A stretch of 64,000 bases of DNA, taken from the NCBI RefSeq assembly GCF_022259695.1, contig NZ_CP092099.1, positions 2,216,471 through 2,280,470 of the forward strand. Reading direction: 5' to 3'. A model generated the notes under the pieces. The model had not been told where the DNA came from and did not search any database. It worked only from the letters and a program-made list of their open reading frames with translations. This DNA is from Flaviramulus sp. BrNp1-15. GTDB taxonomy: Bacteria; Bacteroidota; Bacteroidia; Flavobacteriales; Flavobacteriaceae. This document shows positions 8,013 to 15,234 of this stretch, piece after piece (the first letter of the stretch is position 1; each line of letters begins with the position of its first letter). A program made the position numbers and the translations under genes.

Positions 8013-9386
8013 ATGAGTATACCAATAAATGGAAGAATTGCTATAATTGATGACAAAATTAACCAAGCACAACCTTTAATAAATATTTTATCAAAAAATC
8101 AAAAACCTCACACATATTTTTCTGGTGATCCAAAATATTTGCCCGTTGATGGTGAAAATTATAATGATATTAGGGTTCTATTCCTAGATATAAACTTAAT
8201 AGATGATGCTACACATCAGGATAAAGTTTTGAAAGCAAAACTAGTTCCTGTACTAAAGAGAGTTATTTCTTCAAAAAATTTCCCATATGTTATAGTTTAT
8301 TGGAGTAGAAATGACAATGAATACGATAGCTTAATAAAAGATATTTTTGATAATGATTTAGATGACAGAAAACCTATTGGTTTTACTTCTGCTAATAAAT
8401 CAGATTTTTTTAATTATGATGGTACAGAAACTGAAGATTCTGAAGAAAACCTAGAAAGTCTTTTTGGAAAAGTAACAAATTTAATAAATGATGATCCTGT
8501 TCACAGTTATCTATTACAATGGGAAAATCAAATACACCAATCAACGGATTTGACTTTACAAGAGGTTTTTAGTTCATACCATGAATTTAAAGATTGGACT
8601 GACAATGCTAATTTTATAATGAATAAATTAGGAAGTAGCTATTCTGGAAAAACCTACAAAAGCCAAATCGCAGAAAATAAACTCAAAAGTAGTTTTAATG
8701 CTCTAAACATTGTCCTAAATGATACTATTGAGCATACTATTAATACTACCGCGATTGAAAAGCCACAAGAATTGCAAATTAGTGGAAATATTCTTTCTGA
8801 TAATATTTATTCAATAAATAGTAAACTATTATTAAATGGAGCAACTGATCCTATAGAATATTCAGGAGCAATAATTGAAGATATTAATCTTAAAACGGAA
8901 GCTATTTTTAAAGATTTATTAAATAATTCTATAGATAGAAATCACATACAAAATATAATTCCTGATATTGATAAAGTGGATAAAACAGAACGAGAAATTT
9001 CTAAACTCGTGGATAAGAATGCTAAGGCAATTCGTGGAAATATTAGGAAAGAATGGAAGAAAATTTATTGTACAGTTACACCATTATGTGATTATGTACA
9101 AGGTAAAAACGAATATAATAGATGCGTAAAAGGTATGTTGATTAAATCTGATTATCTAGACTATATTGATGATAAATCAGAAGCTATTTTTATTTCTCCA
9201 ATTTTTGATTTAAAAGGAGAAAAGTATATTCTAATATTAAATTTTAGGTACTTTTTTACATCTACTAATACACATAACATCAAGCACATTAAGCCTTTAT
9301 TTAGAGCTAGACAACAATTATTATCTGAAATTCAATCAAAATTAGCACGACATATAAATCGTCAAGGAATATTGTTTTTATCTTAA
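8013..9386 (+). CDS. Receiver-like protein with uncharacterised C-terminal domain
   Basis: A 457-aa protein with no signal peptide or membrane segment. The N-terminal 130 residues look like a response-regulator receiver: acidic pair DD at 13-14 after a hydrophobic strand, LFLDINL with candidate phospho-acceptor Asp59, and VIVYWSRN as the strand with a conserved Ser. The spacing is longer than in ordinary receivers. The remaining roughly 320 residues are largely helical and end in a segment with TVTPLCDYVQGK and FRARQQLL; I recognise no domain there. It starts 4 bp after the ATPase/kinase gene, so it is probably that protein's partner and may be the effector. Confidence 0.72.
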   Translation: MSIPINGRIAIIDDKINQAQPLINILSKNQKPHTYFSGDPKYLPVDGENYNDIRVLFLDINLIDDATHQDKVLKAKLVPVLKRVISSKNFPYVIVYWSRNDNEYDSLIKDIFDNDLDDRKPIGFTSANKSDFFNYDGTETEDSEENLESLFGKVTNLINDDPVHSYLLQWENQIHQSTDLTLQEVFSSYHEFKDWTDNANFIMNKLGSSYSGKTYKSQIAENKLKSSFNALNIVLNDTIEHTINTTAIEKPQELQISGNILSDNIYSINSKLLLNGATDPIEYSGAIIEDINLKTEAIFKDLLNNSIDRNHIQNIIPDIDKVDKTEREISKLVDKNAKAIRGNIRKEWKKIYCTVTPLCDYVQGKNEYNRCVKGMLIKSDYLDYIDDKSEAIFISPIFDLKGEKYILILNFRYFFTSTNTHNIKHIKPLFRARQQLLSEIQSKLARHINRQGILFLS

Positions 9387-9534
9387 AATTTGTGACGACC
9401 TCATAAAATTTTGGTTAAAAAAATAGGAGTAATGAGCGTGCATATTTTAGGCTATACAAATGCAATTATCCAGTGGATGATTGTTTTTGGATACAACACT
9501 TAACTAAAAGTCTCCTTCAAATCGTATTTAGCTA

Positions 9535-9555
9535 AAAATGTACACTGTACATTTT
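9535..9555. promoter_or_regulatory. Perfect 10+1+10 palindrome, possible operator
   Basis: AAAATGTACA, a single C, then TGTACATTTT. Perfect symmetry without a loop suggests a dimeric protein-binding site more than an RNA hairpin. It lies 138 bases upstream of the exported protein gene at 9693. Confidence 0.45.
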
Positions 9556-9557
9556 CT

Positions 9558-9587
9558 TTACACTAAATAGTCTAAAATATAGTGTAA
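9558..9587. repeat. Inverted repeat TTACACTA / TAGTGTAA
   Basis: Perfect 8-bp arms separated by 14 bases, only 2 bases after the preceding palindrome. No T-run follows on the plus strand. Either a second protein site or an RNA hairpin at the 3' end of the upstream operon. Confidence 0.4.
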
Positions 9588-9692
9588 CTCTCCGCAATTA
9601 TTTTTAAAATTATATGTAGTCTTGATTTTTTTGTTTCTTTTTTTACCAAGAAAAAAAGATAATTTACCTTAGTCTAAGCAAATAATATTATA

Positions 9693-10331
9693 ATGAAGAA
9701 TCTTCTGTTTATTGCCTTTATAAGTATTTTCTTTTCTTCTTTTTCTCAAACCTTTGTTGATAATGTAGATAGAGTAGCGGTGGTGGTAATTGATTACTGT
9801 GTAGACGATAATGGAAAACGATATGATATAAAGATAAACCAAGAGAAAAGTACTTATAAAAACGAAGGGTGGAGATTAGGTTGTCTGGAACATTTTAAAA
9901 ATGCAAAATTGATTTATCCCATGAAAATGACTAATGAATGTTGGCAATCCGTGTATTACTTCGTCAATTCTAAATATAAAACTTATGAATTACCTGCTGA
10001 AGAACGTTTAAAATGCAAAGATTTTCATCGAGGAAAGTATAAATATGAGAATCCTGCTTACAACGAAACTATAATGAATAGAAGAAAGAATCGTCAAATT
10101 GAAAAAGGCGGTTTAGGAGGTAGACAGGTTTATAAAATAAATTGGACTGATAATCATAAATATGAACTAGAAACTATTAAAATGCCTTTAGAAAAAGATA
10201 AACACAAAGAAGGTAATCTTATTTCTGTTGAAATTATAGAAGTTTTAAATGATAAAACGTATCTGTATAAATCTCAAATCACAAATAAAGAAGATACTAA
10301 TATTGTATTTGGTTTAATTACAAAAATATAA
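9693..10331 (+). CDS. Exported protein of unknown function
   Basis: A 212-aa protein with a clear Sec signal peptide (MKNLLFIAFISIFFSSFSQ, cleavage near residue 19) and no later membrane segment. The mature part is basic and has four cysteines (in DYCVDD, LGCLEH, NECWQS and LKCKDF), which could form disulfides in the periplasm. I do not recognise the family. It stands alone between the methyltransferase operon and repeat copy C, so it may belong to the accessory segment. The first ATG after the AT-rich spacer is used. Confidence 0.65.
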   Translation: MKNLLFIAFISIFFSSFSQTFVDNVDRVAVVVIDYCVDDNGKRYDIKINQEKSTYKNEGWRLGCLEHFKNAKLIYPMKMTNECWQSVYYFVNSKYKTYELPAEERLKCKDFHRGKYKYENPAYNETIMNRRKNRQIEKGGLGGRQVYKINWTDNHKYELETIKMPLEKDKHKEGNLISVEIIEVLNDKTYLYKSQITNKEDTNIVFGLITKI

Positions 10332-10388
10332 ACATAGTTCTATTTTACATAATTATTTTAATCCCTTATTTTTTAAAACTTTACATAA

Positions 10389-10419
10389 GTTCGTGAATCT
10401 CGTAAAAACTCGATTTCAT
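10389..10419 (-). repeat. Dispersed repeat, copy C (inverted relative to B)
   Basis: On the minus strand this reads ATGAAATCGAGTTT, then TTACGAGATTCACGAAC. Compared with copy B (4151-4179) it matches at 27 of 29 positions plus a 2-base insertion. Copies B and C therefore form an imperfect inverted repeat around the methyltransferase operon and the exported-protein gene. Confidence 0.6.
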
Positions 10420-10551
10420 ATAATTAAATCTCTTAACGTAATGCCACGAGAATCTCTTAAAATAAATTTTGTTGCATAATTATTCAAATACGCTAAAATT
10501 TCAATTACATTTTAAAATAAACTAGAGGTCGTAAAAGGCTGTAACATAATT

Positions 10552-10588
10552 GTTGACGATATAGACCTAAAGGCACTATATCTACAAT
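10552..10588. repeat. Hairpin GATATAG / CTATATC with outer TTG / CAA pairing
   Basis: A perfect 7-bp stem (10558-10564 with 10576-10582) around an 11-base loop, extended by TTG/CAA pairing across a 2x2 internal loop. It may be part of a structured RNA. There is no terminator tail. Confidence 0.35.
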
Positions 10589-10750
10589 TATATTAAATAC
10601 GCTGTATTCGCCATTTTACTCATACAATATATTTGTACTATAATTTATATTATGTAAAATAGGGTTTTTAACCATTAAATACTATACTTCCCTTTGTGTT
10701 AAATAATGTTTAAATATAATAGACTGTTATTAATATTAAAAACAAACAAT

Positions 10751-10758
10751 TATATTTG
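10751..10758 (+). promoter_or_regulatory. Candidate -7 promoter box TATATTTG
   Basis: A perfect TAnnTTTG box ending 24 bases before the ATG at 10783. The -33 element is poor (TATT at the N19 position). Confidence 0.45.
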
Positions 10759-10782
10759 CGAGCCTTAAATTGCTATAACATA

Positions 10783-11394
10783 ATGAAACCTAAATCTAAA
10801 GCAGAAAAATCTCGTCTGCAATTATTACATCAATACTATAACTATACTGGCTTTTATAAGTTTGTTTGGAATGCTATAGTTAAAGCATTACCATATGTTA
10901 TTGCTATTGTTGCTGCGGTTTACATAATAAATCATTTTTTTGATATTAATAAAGCCTTAACTCAACTTACCGAAATCTTACCAGCTTATGGTGTATTGAG
11001 TTTCTTTTTTGTTTCAGAAACACTTTTAGGTCTTGTTCCACCAGAAATTTTTATTGCCTGGGCAGGAAAAATGTATAGTCCGTGGTTTTATTTGGGGCTT
11101 TTAGCCTTTTTATCTTATGGTGGCGGACTTTTAGCATATTGGATGGGACGCACTATTACCAAAATACCTTCGGTACATAACTACTTAGAGGTAAAAATGG
11201 AAAAACAGCTTAAAAACTCTAAAAAATGGGGTGGTTTTTTAATAGTTGTTGGTGCTTTATTGCCACTACCCTTTTCTATATCTTGTATTGCAGCTGGTCT
11301 TATTGAATTTCCGTTTAAAAATGTTATGGCTTACGGCTCTTTAAGATTATTACGCTTTGCTATTTATGGTATTATTATTTTTAATGTACTCTAA
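10783..11394 (+). CDS. VTT/DedA-like integral membrane protein
   Basis: A 203-aa membrane protein with four to five hydrophobic segments. The pattern FFVSETLLGLVPPEIFIAWA, then a glycine-rich segment LSYGGGLLAYWMGR, then GALLPLPFSISCIAAGLIEF fits the YqaA/DedA (VTT) fold, in which re-entrant loops carry Pro and Gly. Family members are thought to act as lipid scramblases or in membrane homeostasis. The open frame extends to a TTG at 10756, but the ATG at 10783 follows the promoter box and removes an unlikely leader. The fold is moderately sure; the substrate is unknown. Confidence 0.72.
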   Translation: MKPKSKAEKSRLQLLHQYYNYTGFYKFVWNAIVKALPYVIAIVAAVYIINHFFDINKALTQLTEILPAYGVLSFFFVSETLLGLVPPEIFIAWAGKMYSPWFYLGLLAFLSYGGGLLAYWMGRTITKIPSVHNYLEVKMEKQLKNSKKWGGFLIVVGALLPLPFSISCIAAGLIEFPFKNVMAYGSLRLLRFAIYGIIIFNVL

Positions 11395-11445
11395 ATAAAA
11401 TACTTAGAATATATTTTTTATATTTATTGTAAATATAAAAACAGT

Positions 11446-11859
11446 ATGAAAAATATAATTTTAATATTACTTTTCAGTTGTATTGCCTTTTTTAGCTGTA
11501 AATCTCAAAAAACAGACGATTTAGTTTTACATACTGCTAGACAACCAGCAAATGAAGTTATGGTTACTAATGCAGAAGTTTCTTTAGCCGATTATTTACG
11601 TCGTATCGCTGGTGTAGTTGTTAAAGGCTCTGGTCCAGATTCTATAGTTCTTGTTCGCTCAGGAGGAAATTCAATAGTAAACAGTTCAGAACCTCTATTT
11701 TTAATCAACGGAATCCCATATAATGGTGATTTTAGAAGTCTTTCAAACGTTATTTCTGTTGCCGATATAAAATCTATTCAAGTTTATAAAGATGCTTCAG
11801 ATACATCGTTTTACGGAGTTCGTGGAGCAAATGGTGTTATTAATATTAAATTAAACTAA
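11446..11859 (+). CDS. Small lipoprotein consisting of a TonB-receptor plug domain
   Basis: A 137-aa protein with a lipobox (AFFSC, Cys about 18), so it should be anchored in a membrane by lipid. After it comes one domain with the signature of TonB-dependent receptor plugs: LADYLRRIAGVVV, LVRSGG, PLFLINGIPY, then IKSIQVYKDASDTSFYGVRG and ANGVINI. No beta-barrel follows and the stop is clean, so this is a stand-alone plug and not a fragment of a neighbouring receptor. Similar small plug proteins occur in Bacteroidota, but their function is unclear. It may bind a ligand or a partner barrel. Confidence 0.82.
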   Translation: MKNIILILLFSCIAFFSCKSQKTDDLVLHTARQPANEVMVTNAEVSLADYLRRIAGVVVKGSGPDSIVLVRSGGNSIVNSSEPLFLINGIPYNGDFRSLSNVISVADIKSIQVYKDASDTSFYGVRGANGVINIKLN

Positions 11860-11897
11860 AATCATTCAGATTTAAGTTATATAACACTTCATAATTC

Positions 11898-11928
11898 TTT
11901 TTATTCCTATCGCTTATCATTATTTTTG
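11898..11928 (+). promoter_or_regulatory. Candidate promoter for the DUF3817/MscS pair
   Basis: TTTT, 19 bases, then TATTTTTG at 11921-11928. One mismatch from TTTG-N19-TAnnTTTG, and 17 bases separate it from the ATG at 11946. Confidence 0.5.
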
Positions 11929-11945
11929 CATGTAAATTATCATTT

Positions 11946-12239
11946 ATGTTTACATTCTTAAATATATTCAGAATTGTCGCTCTTTTAGAGGGTGTTTCTT
12001 ATATTTTATTACTGTTTATAGCTACTCCTATTAAATATCTAGCAGGTGATCCTTCATATGTTAAACTCTTAGGAATGCCTCATGGTATTTTGTTTATGCT
12101 TTACATAGTTATGGCATTTATGTTAAGAAAAGACCTTAACTGGAACAACAAACAATTTAAGCAAGTGCTTTTAGCTTCTATAATTCCATTTGGAACCTTT
12201 TATATTGATAAAAAGTATTTAAAAAACGCAGTAAAATAA
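11946..12239 (+). CDS. DUF3817 family membrane protein
   Basis: A 97-aa inner-membrane protein with three hydrophobic segments. The signature of DUF3817 is visible: an N-terminal FRIVALLEGVSYILLL, the polar-flanked PHGILFMLYIV, and a C-terminal helix ending FYIDKKYLK. The family is widespread, including a similar segment in some transporters, but has no assigned reaction. The stop codon directly abuts the start codon of the mechanosensitive channel gene, so the two are co-transcribed and may work together in the membrane. Confidence 0.82.
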   Translation: MFTFLNIFRIVALLEGVSYILLLFIATPIKYLAGDPSYVKLLGMPHGILFMLYIVMAFMLRKDLNWNNKQFKQVLLASIIPFGTFYIDKKYLKNAVK

Positions 12240-13484
12240 ATGGATAAAATTCAACATTTACTGTATGATTATTTCTTATCTACTGGGTTTTCAGAGGCAA
12301 CGGCTAAGTATTTAAACATGCTATTGCTATTGGTAGCTCTTATAGTTTTAGTTTTTATTGTTGATTTTATTATTAGAAAATTACTCATTAATGCGTTTGT
12401 TCAATTTGCTATTAGATCTAAAACCAATTTTGACGATTTCTTAATTTCCAATAAAGTACCAAGGAATGTAGCGCATATCATTCCCTTACTGATAACTTTA
12501 GAATTTTTTCCTACCGTTTTTTTTGATTTTCCTGCCTTTGAAAATGTTGTTGAAAAAGGGTTACAGGTGTTTGCTATTATTCTAACACTTTGGATTGTAA
12601 GAAGTCTGTTAAATACTCTAAAAGATTACTTTAAAACGCTACCGCGTTTAAAAGACAAACCTATAGATAGTTACATACAGGTATTTATGATATTTGCCTG
12701 GGTTGCAGGTTTCATGTCGGCAATTGCTATTATTACTGGCATTCCGTTCTTAAAATTTGTAACAGGTCTTGGTGCTATTTCGGCTGTACTTATTTTAGTT
12801 TTTAAAGACACCATTTTAGGTTTTGTAGCTAGTATTCAAGTATCTATAAACGATATGGTGCGTATTGGAGATTGGATAACTTTTGAGAAATATGGTGCCG
12901 ATGGCGATGTTATAGAAATTACTTTAGCTACGGTAAAGGTTCAAAATTTTGATAAAACCATTACCACAATCCCTACTTACGCTCTAATTTCTGATTCGTT
13001 TAAAAACTGGCGTGGTATGACGAGTTCTAACGGTAGACGAATAAAAAGAGCCTTAAATATAAAGTTAGAAAGTGTTAAATATCTATCTGATTCAGATATT
13101 GAAAATCTCAAGAAAATTCAGCTTTTAACATCATACCTAAATAAAAGACAAACTGATATATCAACTTATAATCAAAACCATGATATTGATAAATCGCTTT
13201 TATTAAATGGTAGAAACCTTACTAATATTGGTATTTTTAGAAAATATGTTGATACATACTTAAAAAACAATTCTGCCATAAATAAAGAAATGACCATTAT
13301 GGTGCGTCAATTAGAACCTACTTCACAAGGTATTCCTATTGAATTATATGCCTTTAGTAAAGATAAACGTTGGGAAAATTATGAATATATTATAGCAGAT
13401 ATTTTCGACCACCTAATTGCTTCATTACCTTATTTTAACCTTGAAGTGTTCGAATTACCAAGTAGTTCTAGTTTTAAATCCTAA
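12240..13484 (+). CDS. MscS-family mechanosensitive channel (YbdG-like)
   Basis: A 414-aa inner-membrane channel that would open under membrane tension to release solutes. Several transmembrane helices fill the first 200 residues. The pore-lining helix and MscS beta domain follow (TGLGAISAVLILVFKDTILG, then SIQVSINDMVRIGDWI and TTIPTYALISDSFKNW). The C-terminal region contains a roughly 90-residue insert ending MTIMVRQLEPTSQGIPIELY, as in the YbdG type. No gap separates it from the DUF3817 gene. It differs from the short MscS at 22629-23531. Confidence 0.9.
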   Translation: MDKIQHLLYDYFLSTGFSEATAKYLNMLLLLVALIVLVFIVDFIIRKLLINAFVQFAIRSKTNFDDFLISNKVPRNVAHIIPLLITLEFFPTVFFDFPAFENVVEKGLQVFAIILTLWIVRSLLNTLKDYFKTLPRLKDKPIDSYIQVFMIFAWVAGFMSAIAIITGIPFLKFVTGLGAISAVLILVFKDTILGFVASIQVSINDMVRIGDWITFEKYGADGDVIEITLATVKVQNFDKTITTIPTYALISDSFKNWRGMTSSNGRRIKRALNIKLESVKYLSDSDIENLKKIQLLTSYLNKRQTDISTYNQNHDIDKSLLLNGRNLTNIGIFRKYVDTYLKNNSAINKEMTIMVRQLEPTSQGIPIELYAFSKDKRWENYEYIIADIFDHLIASLPYFNLEVFELPSSSSFKS

Positions 13485-13511
13485 TTGGCCTCAGACCTAT
13501 CATAAAAGATT

Positions 13512-14087
13512 TTACTTGAGTTTATAAACAAGCATCAAGCCTCCTCTGTAAGGTAAAAACTCACCACTTTTATTGTAGTTTGTAGCACCATCTTCTCGTT
13601 CACCTGTTTCTAATGAGTAGCCTTTATAGTACGCTTGCTGGCTCCCTCCTCCTAGAAATAATTCTAGATTTAATCGTTCATTTAATATAAACTGATAGCC
13701 AATAGTCATACCATAAAATAGACTGTATCCATCTTGGTAATAATCGGTATCAAAATATTGTGGTTTTTGTAATTTATATTTACCACCTCCTATATGAGCT
13801 CCAAAAAAAAAGCCATAACCACTTTCTTTTGTATAATATCTAAACTCAGGAAAAAGTAAAATAAATTTCATGGGCACACCATCAATTGTCCAAAATGAGG
13901 CTGCGGCATCTACTTGAAAGGTTGTTTTTTCTCCTATGGTAAATTCTGCACCAAAATTAGGAACAGCAATTAATGCTGTAAGCGCGTTACCTTTAATACT
14001 TGTTTGAGATAACGTAATAAAAGGAAATACAATTAATAACCCTAAAACAAGGTATTTTTTACTAATGCTTAATAATTTATCTATCAT
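13512..14087 (-). CDS. DUF3575 family outer-membrane beta-barrel protein
   Basis: A 191-aa protein with an N-terminal signal sequence (cleavage after about TLSQ). The mature part is built of alternating aromatic strands: NALTALIAVPNFGAEFTIG, FPEFRYYTKESGYGFFFGA, GYQFILNERLNLELFLGGG, and a final strand ending in LVYKLK, as expected of an 8-stranded outer-membrane barrel. The N-terminal block is the DUF3575 signature. No function is known. It is transcribed convergently with the MscS gene, and the leuB terminator lies just upstream of it. Confidence 0.8.
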   Translation of the reverse strand: MIDKLLSISKKYLVLGLLIVFPFITLSQTSIKGNALTALIAVPNFGAEFTIGEKTTFQVDAAASFWTIDGVPMKFILLFPEFRYYTKESGYGFFFGAHIGGGKYKLQKPQYFDTDYYQDGYSLFYGMTIGYQFILNERLNLELFLGGGSQQAYYKGYSLETGEREDGATNYNKSGEFLPYRGGLMLVYKLK

Positions 14088-14091
14088 TTAT

Positions 14092-14131
14092 AATGAAAAA
14101 AGGACTCATTTCTAAATTAATGAATCCTTTT
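14092..14131 (-). terminator. Intrinsic terminator after leuB
   Basis: On the minus strand AAAAGGATTCATT pairs with AATGAGTCCTTTT (13 pairs including one wobble, 8-base loop), followed by a T-run. It lies 28 bases after the leuB stop and closes the leucine operon. Confidence 0.8.
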
Positions 14132-14158
14132 AAATATAAATTATTAAATCGTTGTTCT

Positions 14159-15217
14159 TTAAATATTTGCTGCTAACCAGTCTCCTACTTCTTTTGTTCC
14201 GTATGATTTACCTCCGTTAGCTAAATCTTCGGTTACAATACCTTCAGCTAATGATTTGTTTACAACCTCTCTAATTGCTTTACCTTCTTCTGGTAAATTA
14301 AATGCTGTTTCAAACATCATAGCTGCAGAAAGCACTGTTGCTAATGGGTTTGCTATATTTTTTCCGGTAGCTTGTGGATAAGACCCATGAATTGGTTCAA
14401 ATAAAGCAATATCACTTCCCATAGATGCTGATGGCATTAATCCCATAGACCCAGAAATTACTGAAGCTTCATCAGTTAAAATATCTCCAAATAAGTTTTC
14501 TGTAATTAAAACATCATAACTATTTGGCCATTGTACTAAACGCATTGCTACTGCATCAACAAACTCATAGCTTACTTCTACTTCTGGATAATCTTTTTCC
14601 ATAGCCTGAACTGTTTCACGCCATAAACGAGAAGTTTCTAAAACATTAGCTTTATCTACACAACACAATTTTTTAGAACGTGTCATAGCTAATTCAAAAC
14701 CTTTTTTTGCCAAACGTTGTACTTCTGCTCTAGTATATACGCAGTTATCGTATGCTGTTTCACCTTCATCTCTTCTACCCTTTTCTCCAAAGTAAATACC
14801 ACCGGTTAATTCACGTAGAAACACTAAATCGGTACCTTCAATACGTTCTTTTTTAAGAGGTGATTTATCTATTAATGAAGGAAATGTAAAGGTTGGACGC
14901 ACATTGGCGAACAAGCCTAACTTTTTACGCATTTTTAATAAACCTTGCTCCGGACGAACTTTTGCAGAAGGGTCATTATCAAAACGTGGATGCCCAATAG
15001 CACCAAATAACACAGCATCAGAAGCTACACAAACATTGTGTGTTTCGTCAGGATACGGTTCTCCTACAGCGTCAATAGCAGCAGCACCTGTTAAAGCTGG
15101 TTTCCAAGTAATTTCATGTCCGAATTTTTTAGCAACAGCATCACTTACTTTTACTGCTTGTTCTATAACTTCTGGTCCTATACCGTCTCCGGCTAAAAGG
15201 GCAATATTAAATTTCAT
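14159..15217 (-). CDS. leuB: 3-isopropylmalate dehydrogenase
   Basis: A 352-aa cytosolic enzyme that oxidises and decarboxylates (2R,3S)-3-isopropylmalate to 2-oxoisocaproate with NAD+, the last leucine-specific step before transamination. The beta-decarboxylating dehydrogenase signature is seen in [20 protein letters not shown], with [11 protein letters not shown] at the N-terminus and the substrate-binding arginines in [30 protein letters not shown] near the C-terminus is the nucleotide-binding loop. It is the last gene of leuCDAB, 17 bases after the synthase gene, and is followed by a strong terminator. Confidence 0.96.
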   Translation of the reverse strand: MKFNIALLAGDGIGPEVIEQAVKVSDAVAKKFGHEITWKPALTGAAAIDAVGEPYPDETHNVCVASDAVLFGAIGHPRFDNDPSAKVRPEQGLLKMRKKLGLFANVRPTFTFPSLIDKSPLKKERIEGTDLVFLRELTGGIYFGEKGRRDEGETAYDNCVYTRAEVQRLAKKGFELAMTRSKKLCCVDKANVLETSRLWRETVQAMEKDYPEVEVSYEFVDAVAMRLVQWPNSYDVLITENLFGDILTDEASVISGSMGLMPSASMGSDIALFEPIHGSYPQATGKNIANPLATVLSAAMMFETAFNLPEEGKAIREVVNKSLAEGIVTEDLANGGKSYGTKEVGDWLAANI

Positions 15218-15234
15218 ATGTATATTTAAAAATC

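Larger units (their letters stand above)
9387..9692. other. Intergenic region after the methyltransferase/ATPase operon (306 bp)
   Basis: No coding frame of note. It holds two adjacent inverted repeats (9535-9555 and 9558-9587) and then AT-rich sequence up to the next ATG. No TAnnTTTG element is clear. Confidence 0.5.
10332..10782. other. Long intergenic region (451 bp)
   Basis: No supported gene. It contains repeat copy C on the minus strand (10389-10419), a hairpin with an internal loop (10552-10588), a TATATTTG box at 10628-10635 without a matching upstream element, and the TATATTTG box at 10751. Its length and structured content leave room for a small RNA. Confidence 0.45.

Noticed and set aside
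4292-9692. A Vsr or restriction-endonuclease gene in the methyltransferase operon
   Set aside because: I looked for PD-(D/E)xK, HNH, PLD and the EcoRII catalytic region in all three proteins and in both flanks and saw none; absence is by eye only.
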